64,000 nt of DNA, from assembly GCA_009667805.1 (NCBI GenBank), contig CM019063.1, positions 408,152,959-408,216,958 on the forward strand, given 5' to 3'. The notes beneath the pieces were generated by a model. It ran no database searches. It was not told where the DNA came from and saw only the letters and a program-made list of their open reading frames with translations. The stretch is from Leptobrachium leishanense (Eukaryota; Chordata; Amphibia; Anura; Megophryidae). Below, in pieces: positions 45,645 through 57,000 of the stretch (its first letter is position 1; each line of letters opens with the position of its first letter). Made by a program: the position numbers and the translations under genes.

Positions 45645-45830
45645 TAAAAGTAACCCTAACCCTAAAAAAAGCACTAATGGTAACCTAACTCTAGAACTAA
45701 CCCTAAAACATGCAAAAATAATCTTAATTTTAACCTGTAACCCTAATCCTGACACTAGCCATAAAGAAGTAGAAACCATAACCTGAGCCTAATTTCTAGC
45801 CCTAACCTTAAATCCAACTCTAGTTCTAAA
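45645..45830 (+). repeat. Degenerate CCCTAA-like tract
   Basis: 'agtaaccctaaccctaaa' is followed by many 'aaccctaa', 'taaccttaa' and 'gccctaacc' words at irregular spacing. It resembles the tract at 41,985-42,085 and fits an old interstitial telomere-like repeat. Confidence 0.6.
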
Positions 45831-46365
45831 TTTCAATATCTTGTGTAAAATGCTCCTATTCGTGGGTTGCTGAAATTTTTCTATTCCATCCAATTTGGAG
45901 GCGTCTGAATTACAGTATTGTTTTCAAACCAGCATCATTTTTATTATATTGATTTTATATGTCCACAATGTGGCAACTTAACAGGCTACATTTGCCTCTA
46001 TAGTGACAGGTCCAATGGTGATTATTAGGGAAAGATTCTTTAGGTGGACGTATCTCCCGTTGACTGTCAACTTGTGCACCCTTTTTTCAGAATGCCCTGT
46101 CAGCTGCCTAGATCAGTTTTACTGGACCACAGCCTTGCAGGACCCTGAGTTGGAGGACCTGAAATAGGGATTGGGAAATAGGCTATCATGGAATATTAAA
46201 ATTAATGGAAACTGTTTTAAGGAATGATGCTCTGTTTTACTCGTTTGACAGATTTAGAATGTTGGAAGGAACCATTTAGAATAGTATTTATCTTTAATAC
46301 TCATATCACCCATTTGGACACCTGCATAAACAATAAAACAAGCTCTAGACTTTAACCCCGTGGAC
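45831..46365. other. Unassigned sequence
   Basis: No supported gene or repeat. It lies directly downstream (minus strand) of the candidate exon. Confidence 0.45.
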
Positions 46366-46508
46366 CTGAAATTCTGATTCTTTTTAATTTGAATCACCTC
46401 CATTCTTGCTCCATTCAAAGCCTGCTCAGTTTTTAATTCTGCAATGTATTCTTTTGTTAGTTGGGTCAACTTTTCTGATTCTAAATCCTTTAATTGCATT
46501 TCTATGAG
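46366..46508 (-). CDS. Candidate internal exon, coiled-coil-like, unidentified
   Basis: On the minus strand a pyrimidine-rich stretch ends in 'ctgtag' and opens a 143-nt segment. It starts LIEMQLKDLESEKLTQLTKE and continues as a charged amphipathic helix to IQIKKNQNF. The segment is followed by 'cag/gtccac', a weak donor. The composition (Glu, Lys, Leu, Gln spaced like heptads) is protein-like and unlike the AT-rich noise around it. The frame stays open past the donor to about 46,254, but with ordinary composition. I do not recognise the protein and no second exon is visible. It could also be a fragment of a retrocopy or chance. Confidence 0.3.
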
Positions 46509-47296
46509 CTACAGTTGTTACCGGAATAACAAAGACATAATGAAAAGACCTCTATTTCTATCTTGTCTACAAAATTAATAATAGATGAAAATTACATATA
46601 TCCACATGGGTTATACATAGGGCCAGTTAAAGTTCCAGGTGAAAAAGGTCTTGGAAGCCATTGCCCTGACTTGCACAACTAGTTCGCAAGCAACTAATTG
46701 GATGAATTTCAGTATTTCTGATTTGAGAAGCTTTGGTCAATCAGCTCTGCATAATCTCCTCGAAGCTAATTGTGATCCAAGAATGACTTCCATATGCAAG
46801 CTTGATCGTTAGATAAAATTTGATAGACTTTCAGGCAGAGGAAAGCCCTCAACTTTGGAAGGCTGTCACAACACCCAGGTTAAAGCTTTCAGTGACCAGG
46901 TTTGTTAGATTTCAAACATTATGGTAACCTGTTCAATACCAAAAAGTAAAATTTTGCATTGTAATACACTAATTACTAACTATTAACATATACTACCCGT
47001 GTTGCATACCTTTTTTAATGCAAGATAGAGGTGCCCCCAGTAACAAAAAGGAGTTGAGATCTCACTCCTGTTACCCTGTTTACTGTAAATAAGCTACAAA
47101 TGGGCAGCCCCCACCCTCACTGCAACAAGCTCAGCAAACTGTTTGTTGCATTACAGCAGCCAGGAAGTGGGCAGAATACAGGGAGAACACTGGGGTCCCT
47201 CACTACTGTACAGTGATAAGAGTCAGGACGGAGGTTCTAATGAGTGAAAATTTCCATATACAGGCATCATTTCCACATACAGGCATTATGCCATAT
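46509..47296. other. Unassigned sequence
   Basis: No supported gene or repeat before the H2 element. Confidence 0.45.
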
Positions 47297-47299
47297 ATA

Positions 47300-47972
47300 G
47301 GCCCTTAATACAATTTGCAATAAAAATAATAATGCAAAAAAAACGTTAGCACGCGCAAATTAACGCGGTATTACGATCCGAGTGCAGTTTTTCAGCCTTC
47401 ATGTTTTTTGAGCGCAAATCCGACGCGCAAAGCCAGGCGCAAATGACCGTTGCGTGAAGGAATCGGTGGGCAATCAGAATTAAGAACCACCATTTGCTAG
47501 GTTTCGATTGTTGCGCCTGTCAAAGTCAATCTGCGTATATGTGCTGCAACAAAAATAAAAAATTAAGCAATTTATTAATTTTATTGTTTGGGTATGTGTA
47601 GAATGTGTAACTGTACTGTGCTGTATTATTATTTTTTTTTTTTGCAGGTTTATTTCTTTCGGCCAGAACGTTCAGATTGTAAATTAACACCAGGTTTTCA
47701 AAGACGTTACGATACTTCGCAAACGTCGTTCGTACGACGTTGCGCGAAGATCGTAATACCATCCGCTCGAACGCATTCGCGTTGACAATGGTAAGTATGG
47801 GATGCGCGCACGCACTTGCACTGGGTTCGTGCAGGGTCAATCGCGGTAGACGTTAACGCGCATCGTTTGCGCGAACGTCGTAATATGACGTTCCGCGCAA
47901 ATGTTTTTGTCCTCGCGCAAAAGCGCATTTGCGCGCACGCAAATGCGCTGCGCGAGGATTGTAATAAGGGCC
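47300..47972. mobile_element. CpG-rich non-autonomous element (H2 family) with ATA duplication
   Basis: Inverted ends 'ggcccttaatacaattt' and 'ggattgtaataagggcc', flanked on both sides by ATA (47,297-47,299 and 47,973-47,975). It is closely related along its length to 58,690-59,394. It contains the degenerate hairpin module at 47,772-47,810. Arginine-rich open frames on both strands result from CpG-rich inverted words. Confidence 0.75.
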
Positions 47973-47975
47973 ATA

Positions 47976-49707
47976 GATAATATTTCTATATTCTACTGGT
48001 ATTTTTTGTGGCAGCTGCACTACTATTAATCTCTTTATGATCCCTATAAATTCCCATAAGCAGGAGATCTGACCATTTTTATTATCTGTCTTTATCACAT
48101 TAACTGACACACAAAGGTAATTTCTGTCTAAATGCTGCTAATGCAGACCCCATTTAAAATGGTGCAAGGTAAGGGACACTATCTTGAGTTTTGAACCTTA
48201 CACCCCAGCAATATTTCTGTAAAGGATAACCGAATACATAAAAAATATATCAAAGAGATTTACAGTATTTTAATACTTTAACTATATTTAACATCTCTAT
48301 GGAAAATTGTCATGCTACCCTAAATTTATTTAAGTGTTTCAAATTATTGTTATGATGATATTTTTTCATCAAGCAGTGCTTGGTAGTGAAGGGGTTGCAA
48401 AGATGATTAAACAGTGTTATCACCCTTCTCTGCTGTAAGAAAAGATATCTTCCGTTGTGATTATTTATACATACTGTATATACAATGGATGTATTTTGAC
48501 CATGAGCTATTCCCTTGAGCACTCTGGATGAGGCAAGAATTCGGTAATCCTGTGTAAAGAGGGTTTTCAGCCCTGAAACGAAATGAATTTATGCAAAGTT
48601 TAGGTGTCAGACTGCCTGATTCTAAATGGCCCCAAAATTTGACAATTAACCAATTTTGTGGGACATTGGAGAATGAGAGTAGAATTACTTCTAGGAATTC
48701 TGCCATGACTCCTTATTGCCAGACAATTGCAATATTTTTATTCTCTAGGGAAAACCTTCCATTATGACTAAACTGATTGACTATAATTATATTCTTGAAT
48801 TATTTTGCTCCAGAAGGCGGGTTTGAATATAAAATATGCTGTTATTGTTAAAGATGAGTCAGTCGTCAACTGTGATTCTGTTCATTCATCACTAAACATA
48901 GATGAGGGAATAATCCTGCGTACTGGGCACCTGTTTCATAGTTTACTCTCAACCTCTTTTGTATTGCTCACCTTGGGTTTTCAGATTATCAACAACGTGA
49001 TTAATAAAGCAGATTGACTGTGTGGTACATGTGATTATATGTTGTAACTGTTTTATCTATTGTGAATAAAAAATGAGATGGACCATTGGCAGGCAATAGA
49101 CTCTTGGTTACTTTTGTTGCTATTGTTACTCTTTATTTACAAATAGTGCTTTTAGAAAATCACATCTATTTATTCATCACGCTGGGATGGTTTAGATCCT
49201 GTTCAAAACAATCTGGATGTATTCTTCTGCTCATTTTGTCTGGAAAGCAAAAACCTTTTAATGTTATCATTCACACTTCGTTTCTCTGCCCTTAGATGTG
49301 AACATCTGTGTTGATGTTGATAATTATTTTTTTTAACCAGTTTACACATTTCTCTTTCATTTTGCAATGTCATACACATAATATGCAACATGAGCTTCGT
49401 TCAACACATTTACAGCTGAAGGACCTTGTAGGATTTCTTCTTACCTTTGGCCAATGCATCTGTCATAGCATTTCTTGAATGTTACAATATCTTCAAATGC
49501 ATTTGTAAAATAGTATATGAGCTGCTCATTTTTGCAATACTGGCTGTGAAAATTAATTTATATTTATTAAAAAGTAATAATGAAAAGGCCAAAGTCTGCC
49601 AGGCACTTACACTCTTGAAAATATATAGTTTGGTTGTATATCAATCTCTTAGATTGTAAACTCACAGGATGTCTGGCTGAGCACTATTCAGCATACAGCT
49701 ACATTTC
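47976..49707. other. Unassigned sequence
   Basis: No convincing exon or transposon end. Several open frames of 60-85 codons are AT-rich and feature-poor. Confidence 0.45.
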
Positions 49708-50531
49708 CTGGCCATTCGGCTAGTCAGAGAGCAGGCAGTTCGCCAAATGTCGACGAATTGCCTGCATGTACTGTGCCTGTTCGACAGCAGTGAACCCCCC
49801 TCATAGAGAAGCAATGCTTCGTCTATTCAGAGAACACAAAACAGCAGGGAACAGTTGCCGAAATGCCCTGCTGTTTGGTGGTTTCATTCGACAGGTTTAT
49901 TCAGGAGAATCCCATAGACTTCAATGTTAAAAATATTCCAGTTTTAATTCAATATCTAATAAACCGTTTATTATAATATTCTGCAGTAAAAAGTCTCTTT
50001 ATTTATAGATTTTTTTTAGGATCTTTTAGGCATTTTTGGGGATTTTTTTGGCAAACTTTTTTTCCTTTTTTTTAAATAGCTTTTTCATTTTTCTGTAATA
50101 GACCTTTTTATTATCATTCATTGGATCTTATATGTAAATGTCAGACATTTTCGTTCAGTAGTCTTTTTGCAAACAGCATTTTAATTTTCAAATTTTGAAA
50201 CAAACTTGTTTTTTTTTTCGTTTCGTTCATCTGTGTGTCGGCTTTTTCCGGCGGCTGCTCTGTGCTGTGATCAGCGGCTATTCAGGTTTCTCCTGCGTGT
50301 TCGGCGGGGTTAATACAGCTGTTTCTGTGGGTTTCGGTGAGTGTTCGGCGGGTTTTGTGGTGAGTGTTCTGTGGTTTTACTGCGAGTATTTCCTGCACTA
50401 CGGGGGCCCTGCGGTGGTTGCTGAATACACGCGAAGGGTCGTGAACTAGGATCGCCAAATCGCCCCGAAGTGCAAGGAATGAAAAGTCACCGAACGTGCG
50501 GTGACTTTTCAAATCTCTTTGAATAACCCTG
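49708..50531. mobile_element. M2-family transposon, left end truncated
   Basis: From 'ctggccattcggctag' on it follows the 7,782 element from about its position 7,855 to the right end 'ctctttgaataaccctg'. It includes the AT-rich core at 49,933-50,035. The first ~75 bp, with the left terminus, is missing. Confidence 0.75.
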
Positions 50532-50544
50532 TAAGTCTCATGTT

Positions 50545-50607
50545 CATGCTTCCCCATTGTAAAGTGCTGCGGGATCTGTTGGCGCTATATAAATATTGTT
50601 ATTGTTA
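50545..50607 (+). repeat. 3' fragment of a dispersed retroposon
   Basis: 'ccccattgtaaagtgctgcg' and 'gttggcgctatataaata' followed by an ATT-rich tail matches the 3' part of 11,667-11,859. Confidence 0.65.
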
Positions 50608-50924
50608 ATTCTGCAATACTGAATTTCAGTAGCTATTCTGCTGCAGTAGAATTTCACACTTTACACAAAGATATTCTTTGTGAAATATTCAATTCCTCTT
50701 GTAACAAACACAATACATTACAACTGACAGAGTCCCGTAGCCTGTAATTACCAGTTCACTATTAGTTTAAAAGGGATAGAAACAAATCATGTTTTGATTA
50801 TGTGAAGGAAAGTCTGAGGAAGGAGCAGGGAGATCTGGTCTAAGTCAGATCCTGGTGGGTTTGATAGAATTATGGGGAAATAAAGGAATCAATTACTTAC
50901 AGATAACCATAAGGGAAACAGCAC
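50608..50924. other. Unassigned sequence
   Basis: No supported feature. Confidence 0.5.
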
Positions 50925-50927
50925 AGT

Positions 50928-51109
50928 CAGGGTTATTCAGAGAGCAGTGAAAAGCAGGAGAATGACTGGAGAATGGAAAATTCTAGGCCAAAATAGCCAA
51001 ACCAGAAAAAATCTCCCATTCATCTCAGTTTCCAAATCTGCTATTTTTCCCTAGAATTTTCCATTCTCCAGTCATTCTCCTGCTTTTCACCTCTCTCTGA
51101 ATAATCCTG
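50928..51109. mobile_element. Hairpin MITE (M1 family) with AGT duplication
   Basis: 182-bp palindrome from 'cagggttattcagagagcag' to 'ctctctctgaataatcctg'. AGT lies on both sides (50,925-50,927 and 51,110-51,112). Confidence 0.9.
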
Positions 51110-51357
51110 AGTGTGTAGAACATGACACTATACAATAGAAACATAAGGGAATAATAATATAACACATACATCAGGGGAGAGGACACAGAAAACACAAACA
51201 TCATGCACCTAGAATTGTAGTTACAGGGTTACTTCAACAGAGAAGAGGACGGGAAAACAATATAAACCATCCTCCTGGACCTCCCAAATGCATCTTTAGG
51301 TCCAAGTAGCCTAAATCCAAAGTGACTACTTTCACACCTCCTTTGGCAGAAAAATAT

Positions 51358-51539
51358 CAGGGCTATTCAAAGAAAGGTGAAACTCAGGAGAATGACTGGA
51401 GAAGTGAAAATTCTAGGTCAAAATAGCCAAACCAGTAAAATTCTCCCATTTATCTCACTTTCCAAATCGGCTATTTGGTCTAGATTGTTCTCTTCTCCTG
51501 CCAGTTCTCCTGCTTTTCACCTTTCTTTGAATAACCCTG
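51358..51539. mobile_element. Hairpin MITE (M1 family) with TAT duplication
   Basis: 182-bp palindrome from 'cagggctattcaaagaaagg' to 'ctttctttgaataaccctg'. TAT lies on both sides (51,355-51,357 and 51,540-51,542). Confidence 0.9.
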
Positions 51540-51542
51540 TAT

Positions 51543-52320
51543 ATTTTTTTTTCTGTATTGTGAATTGTGGTGTGTAGCCTTAAAGTCATCTTGGCTGCAT
51601 GACCACAGCATTGAATTGTCTCCATTTACAAACAATTTGTCTAACCATGGACAGGAGAATATCTAAGCTCTTTAAAATAATTTTGTAACCCTTTCCAGCT
51701 TTACGCAATAATTCTTGATCAAAGGTCTTCTGAGAACTGTTAATAATATATATATATATTCGTTTTTATTTTTTTGTGCGTAAAGTGATTTGTGCATAGT
51801 GATTGCAGCATTTTTCGCTTAATATTCTTCCTTTTAAACACTTTTTTTTCTAGGTAATGTAAAAAGCCCAATTTAAATGTAACAGATTGCAAGTAGTAAA
51901 CAATGAAATCAGCATGAACTGTTAGATACTTTAAACAGTAATATGGCAGAAAAGATTTTAATCAGAATTAATTTTGCACTGCATCGTAATGTTGTTTAGA
52001 TATGTCTAATCCTTTTACGTTAATATAGTAATAAGGTTAAAGGTGCATGTACCAATGCAAATGATTATAGAACAAGTTCCATAAAGTTATCTTTAAAGGG
52101 ACACTACCACTTCCATAAACTGTAACTAGATTACGTGTGCATTACAAACAAAACCACCTTATAAAACACTTGCTGTGTTTTCTTCTTTGTTGGAAGTAGT
52201 TGCATGTAAAAATTCAAAATAAACTTATGTGTTTTTATCTCTTCTTTTTTTGTACTGTTCCCATAATGCAACATTTGCCGAAATCTTATGCTGAGTTTTA
52301 CTTTGTGGCAGTGCTTTATC
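51543..52320. other. Unassigned sequence
   Basis: No supported gene. An AT microsatellite lies near 51,748-51,760. Confidence 0.45.
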
Positions 52321-52328
52321 TTATACAG

Positions 52329-52511
52329 CAGTGGTCCCCATTCCTGGTCCTCAGGACCCCCTAACAGGCCAGGTTTGCCAGATATCTGAAGCACAGCGCA
52401 GGTGATATGTTTTCTGCTCAGTGATTGTAGGATTCAGTCTGCATTTCCCCAAGGGAATCCTTAACACCTGGCCTCTTAGTGGGCCCTGTGGGACAGGGTT
52501 GGGGACCACTG
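52329..52511. mobile_element. 183-bp hAT-type MITE with 8-bp duplication
   Basis: Ends 'cagtggtccccattcc' and 'ggttggggaccactg' are inverted repeats. They are flanked by identical 'ttatacag' at 52,321-52,328 and 52,512-52,519. Both features are diagnostic of hAT transposons. Non-coding. Confidence 0.92.
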
Positions 52512-52519
52512 TTATACAG

Positions 52520-52915
52520 GATTTAACAGTTAATAAGGTGAAGGAGGGAATGTTTAGATAAGGCTATTCTTTTTTCCAGACTACTCAAGATAAGAGATGG
52601 CAGCTGAATGTGATAAATCAAGGAGCTTAAAAGCCTTCTAATCTACCCCCTGGTGGTGTCCTTTGAATACATCCCACACAATACAATGATGTGAGTAGGT
52701 GGCCAACCCATAGATTCCATTCTATGACCATTGCCACACAGTGAGGAGCAAGCGATGTAAAGATACTGTGGGGGGCAGTTTACAACACAAAAGATCACAC
52801 AATGGATGCACCCAGTGAAAAATATAGTAAATATTTTCTTGACTAAACATACAAAAGAAAAACAAAGTACATGTAAGGTATCAGCAACATAAAATAAACA
52901 AAATAGGGACATTTT
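52520..52915. other. Unassigned sequence
   Basis: No supported feature between the hAT MITE and the LINE fragment. Confidence 0.45.
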
Positions 52916-52930
52916 CATTTTTTGGTGGTT

Positions 52931-53147
52931 ATTGTTGTTAGTTGCAAAGTCTTGTCCGACCCGTCGCGACCCCATGGACAATGTTCCTCCAAGCCATCCT
53001 GTCTTCTACCATCTTCAGGAGTCCATTTAAGCTCAAGCCTACTGCTTCAGTGACTCCATCCAGCCACCCCATTCTCTGTCGTCCCATTCTTCTTTTGCCC
53101 TCAATCTTTCCCAACATTAGGCTCTTCTCCAGTGAGTCCTTCCTTCT
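52931..53147 (-). pseudogene. 5'-truncated RTE-type LINE, end of the reverse transcriptase ORF
   Basis: On the minus strand the frame gives SLMLGKIEGKRRMGRQRMGW, then LDGVTEA, DRMAWRNIVHGVA and TRLCN. This is the C-terminal end of RTE-clade (BovB-like) non-LTR reverse transcriptases. The insertion is bounded by a 14-16 bp duplication: 'cattttttggtggtta' on the left and 'catttttggtggta' on the right, differing by one T and one base at the end. The 3' end has a short 'aacaac' tail, as in RTE elements. Only about 70 codons remain, so it is a dead-on-arrival copy. The catalytic palm and endonuclease domains are absent. Confidence 0.85.
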
Positions 53148-53161
53148 CATTTTTGGTGGTA

Positions 53162-54447
53162 GTGGCCCTTTAATGTAATAGATATTTCCCCTATTATAGA
53201 GGAGTATTTAATATTTGTTATTGGACTCTCCCAACTCCCCTTGCTTCGTTGCTATTCAAGTGAATGGGTAGCTTCTATTACAGTTGCAAAATCACTTGTT
53301 AAAATAATTATACATCACTAATTTTTATTTTCAAATAGTCCAATGATGTCCTGCTTCCTGGCCAACGTGATTCTGTGAAATGTATGATTTCTCACTTGGT
53401 GCTCCAGGGAGTCCTATGAACTTCAGTAGAGAATGCCAGCAGTGATGCTCATCACCACACATGGTATTAGCTGCTCATACATGCTGGTAGCAACTGCTTA
53501 CCGATTCAACTGGTCAGTAACCCTGTGGCGGATGCAGGTTACCAGGAGAGGTGATGTTGCAAGATGTTAGTCCAACTGGAATAAAAAGGGACCAGTATGT
53601 GCTTAACCCGCATTATCCATTGCAAAAGCAGACTACGGAAGATGTTGCATAAAGGTGGTGTTATGAAAATAATAAATGAGATATCCCATAACTTTCATAA
53701 AGATTAATCCTTTATCCACACTAAAGCTTATAGAGCCAAAAATCATAAAGGTAATTGATAGATTGGCTGCCTTTTATAAATCCCTGTGTGATATCAGCAG
53801 TACTGGGTAAAAGATGTTTTCAAAGATGACAGAGCAAAGATAATTCTGGAGATGCACTGCAATCCGCTTTATGCAGAAATGCATATGATAAAATATACTC
53901 AAAAGAGCTGTAATGAAAAAATAGCAGACAGTTAAGTTTCCTCTTAAACAATAATTTCCTCTACATGTCCTGAAAAATGTAACACAAAATCTAACCCAGA
54001 AATATGGAATACCTTAGAAATATGAACCTTCAGGTCCCTGTTCCAATTAGAGACATTACCACTTGGCGTTGGTGTCATTTTTCAGACGTTATACCTGGTT
54101 TAGGACAGGTGCGGTAGAATTACAAGCAATGTGATGTTTGCCGTTCAAGAATCTGCTGTCCCATCCTGAACTTCCAGAAGGACACCAAGATGAAATAGCC
54201 AATATGTGACCTTCTTCTAAAACTCTTCACGATTACACAGAAACATAACACTCCTTGAAGTCCCGTGGGTATGGCGTCTATATACTAACACACTATTGTT
54301 GATTATTACTGGGAATAAGCATTAAGCAGTAGTGGTTTACCACTTTTAATATATTTTTGAGTTGCTGCTTGCATGTTATTTCAGTTCAGCCACGTAAAAG
54401 ATGCCTAGGCAGGCCACTTTCTTAGGTACACCCACCTAGTAGTGTAT
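53162..54447. other. Unassigned sequence
   Basis: No supported gene, RNA or repeat. Confidence 0.45.
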
Positions 54448-54625
54448 TTAAAATACCTTAGCCTTCATAACAGCCTGAATTCATCAAGGCATGGATTCAA
54501 CAAGGTGCTGAAAGCCTTGTTGAGGTATTGTGTACCATGCAGACATGAGTGTGTCACGCAGTTCCTGAACATTTGACAAAGGTGCAGTCGTGGAGTGAAT
54601 ATTCCTTTCCAGCTCAGCCCAATTT
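54448..54625 (-). pseudogene. C-terminal remnant of a second Tc1-type transposase
   Basis: On the minus strand the frame reads AELERNIHSTTAPLSNVQEL followed by RDTLMSAWYTIPQQGFQHLV and ESMP. That is the known Tc1 C-terminus. Two consecutive TGA codons follow where related copies have CGA CGA, then IQAVMKAKVF and a stop at 54,448. The catalytic triad is missing. Confidence 0.85.
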
Positions 54626-54629
54626 GGAT

Positions 54630-54757
54630 GTACATACCCTCAAATTAAACCTGAGAGTATGTACTTTCAGTACATTATAGAACTATAGCTTCAATATGTT
54701 TTGGTAAATACTGGAAAAAAATTGTGCATGTGTCCAAATATATATGGACCTAACTGT
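54630..54757 (-). mobile_element. Terminal inverted repeat of a Tc1-type element
   Basis: Read on the minus strand it starts 'acagttaggtccatatatat' and includes 'aatttgagggtatgtacatc'. Both words are shared with the left end of the 38,496 element. It abuts the transposase C-terminus directly, so this is an internally deleted copy or two elements joined. Confidence 0.8.
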
Positions 54758-54874
54758 ATTTCAAGCTTTATGCTACCACATATTGGAGGTGCCCTCTATC
54801 TTTTGGGGTCCTGATTTTTGGTTACCTGGGTCAGTGGGACCGTTAGCATGCTGGGGTCGATCCTGATTGTTTAC

Positions 54875-55101
54875 CTGTCCCCCCTCCTTTTCCAACGCTC
54901 AGCACCCCCTTTGTTCTTTCTCCTCTCCTCTTCTTCCTCTTCATCACCGTCATCCTCTTCATCAGCTTCATCCTCTTCATCAGTCTCAGCATCCTCATCT
55001 TCCCTCGGTTTCCTTCTTTCCACAGATTTCTCTTTCCTTTCTTTTATCCTCTTGCGTCTCTGTCTACCAGGCACCCCGTACTCTTTTAATATCCTGTGCA
55101 T
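54875..55101 (-). CDS. Candidate exon with acidic/basic tracts, unidentified
   Basis: A minus-strand frame from an ATG at 55,101 reads MHRILKEYGVPGRQRRKRIK, then Arg/Lys-Glu-rich, then a run of Asp/Glu, then KRRGD. It reaches a good donor-like 'acag/gtaaac' at 54,875. Upstream the frame extends only about nine codons to a stop and no clear acceptor is visible, so it could be a first coding exon. The acidic run reflects a purine-rich trinucleotide tract, so chance is a serious alternative. No family recognised. Confidence 0.2.
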
Positions 55102-55139
55102 TGATTCATTAGGATCTTGTGAATGCTCTCAAAGACCTA

Positions 55140-55324
55140 CAGGGTTATTCAAAAAGAGGTGAAAAGCAGGGGAATGACTGGAAAATTGAAAATTCTAGGT
55201 CAAAATAGCCAAAAAAACAGAAAAATTCTCCCGTTCATCTCACTTTCCAAATCAGTTATTTTGAGCTAGAATTTTCCATTCTCCAGTCATTCTTCTGCTT
55301 TTCACCTCTCTCTGAATAAACCTG
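55140..55324. mobile_element. Hairpin MITE (M1 family) with CTA duplication
   Basis: 185-bp palindrome from 'cagggttattcaaaaagagg' to 'ctctctctgaataaacctg'. CTA lies on both sides (55,137-55,139 and 55,325-55,327). Confidence 0.9.
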
Positions 55325-55575
55325 CTAATGTAACATCAGGCTACATGGCTTAGAACACCCCAGCATCCTCCGGATGACCATTCTTGCTTTTGCGTAATAT
55401 ATTGATACTATGAATCCCACCCAGCTCGATTGAAAATATAACAGTGGAGATATTTTATAGTTGGATTCTGAAATAAATAAATTTTACTGTTTTGTTTATT
55501 TACTAAATTGTTCCTTTTAGGTTTTTAAAGGAGTGCTCAGTTGAATGCCAGAGGCAATTTTATTTCCTCACTACT

Positions 55576-55830
55576 GTCTCCTTTTTTTTAAGACTTTATT
55601 GAGGCAAATTAGGTGAGTATATATATAAAGCAGGAGATGTTAAGAAAAAAGGGAAAAGTTAACCACCAATTTTCAATACAGTTTGTCCCCCAAAAGAGAG
55701 GGGGACAGCAGAGTTAGTCACAAGGGGAGAGAGGGAGAGGGAAAAGAGATAAAAAGAAAAAAAATAGATTGGGGGGATCCACAGGGCACATAGAGGCACC
55801 AGGAAACCAGTAAATATCAAAGGTTCCATG
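55576..55830. repeat. Purine-rich, probably retroposon-derived
   Basis: Starts 'aagactttattgaggcaaat' and becomes GA-rich ('ggggagagagggagaggg'). The pattern (T-rich 'tttatt' edge, then GGGGA-rich) resembles 63,590-64,000. Family unknown. Confidence 0.4.
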
Positions 55831-57000
55831 GTTACACTCCTGTCTTTGAAAGTTTTAAAAAGAACAGTAACAGTTTGTGAAAGTATTCAGTGCACCCTTG
55901 ATGAAATAATGTAATTTGTCGTACAGAAAAGAAAAGTCAGGTAGAATAATGGGATGACGAAAGAGGCTCAACTCTGCAGGAGCTACATCTTTATATTTCA
56001 TTTTAATTACATGTTTGCCACATGAATGAAAAGATAGATGATTTGGACAGATGCTGCAAAAACATTAGAATTTCATTGTGCCCAGAATTACCTCCACTTC
56101 ACTGTCTTCAAATCCTTTATACAGGGAAACTCAGACATCTTATTCAAATCCGTTGATCTATATGAGATGTAGGTTTTGAATAAATCATATAATAATTAGT
56201 TTATAACAATCATTTGCATTTTGAAAGGGAGTTTAAGAGAGGAAGATTTTTCCTATGTGTGTCTTACTACACATCCTTTGTGATTGCTCAGTATCTTACA
56301 GTGAGATGTGTAAAAAAAATCAAATCTAAAAAATAAAATACTGGCAGCGTGTGTGCCTGGCGCGCCTAGGTACACCTGAATGTTGGGTGAATGGGTCCTA
56401 TTTAACTTCTTTGACATTTTTGATTTTCCTTCTATAGTTGAGGGTTTACGACATAAACATTTTTTATATGCAGGTTAATCTTCCTGAAAATTTTTTTTTT
56501 ATGATAATCTGAGCACAAAATTGAAATTAAGAATTGGGGGCACATCCTAAGGAAACAGGCTGTGTTCTCTAGAGATCAGAAGGGCATGTTCTATAACATG
56601 CAAGTTTCAGGAAATCAAACATCAAATTGCAAATTTGGGCAAAAGTATCTTTAATGCTTAAGGAAATGTCAGTTAATTCACACGTTCGCGTTGGACATAA
56701 GGAAAGGTCCCTTATCACAGCTGAGTTGCACTGGTCAGCGTAAACATCAGTCTTCAGTAAAAGATCCCTGAATTTGCCGCGATTTATGGTTAACTGGTGG
56801 CTTTGAAGAATGACAATGATTGGATTGGCTACATTGTTCACAAACTTTTATTATATAAAAAAATGCCAAAAATCAGACATTGAATCATGTACCGTTATCA
56901 TTATTATGGCCTTGTTTTTGTCACATATCTCAGATTAAAAGAATTGTTATACACAGAGGTTATTGACATTTCAACAGTAGTGCTTCTGCGGTGCTGCGTA
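55831..57000. other. Unassigned sequence
   Basis: No supported gene. The minus-strand open frame at 56,569-56,841 has no recognised motif. Confidence 0.45.
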
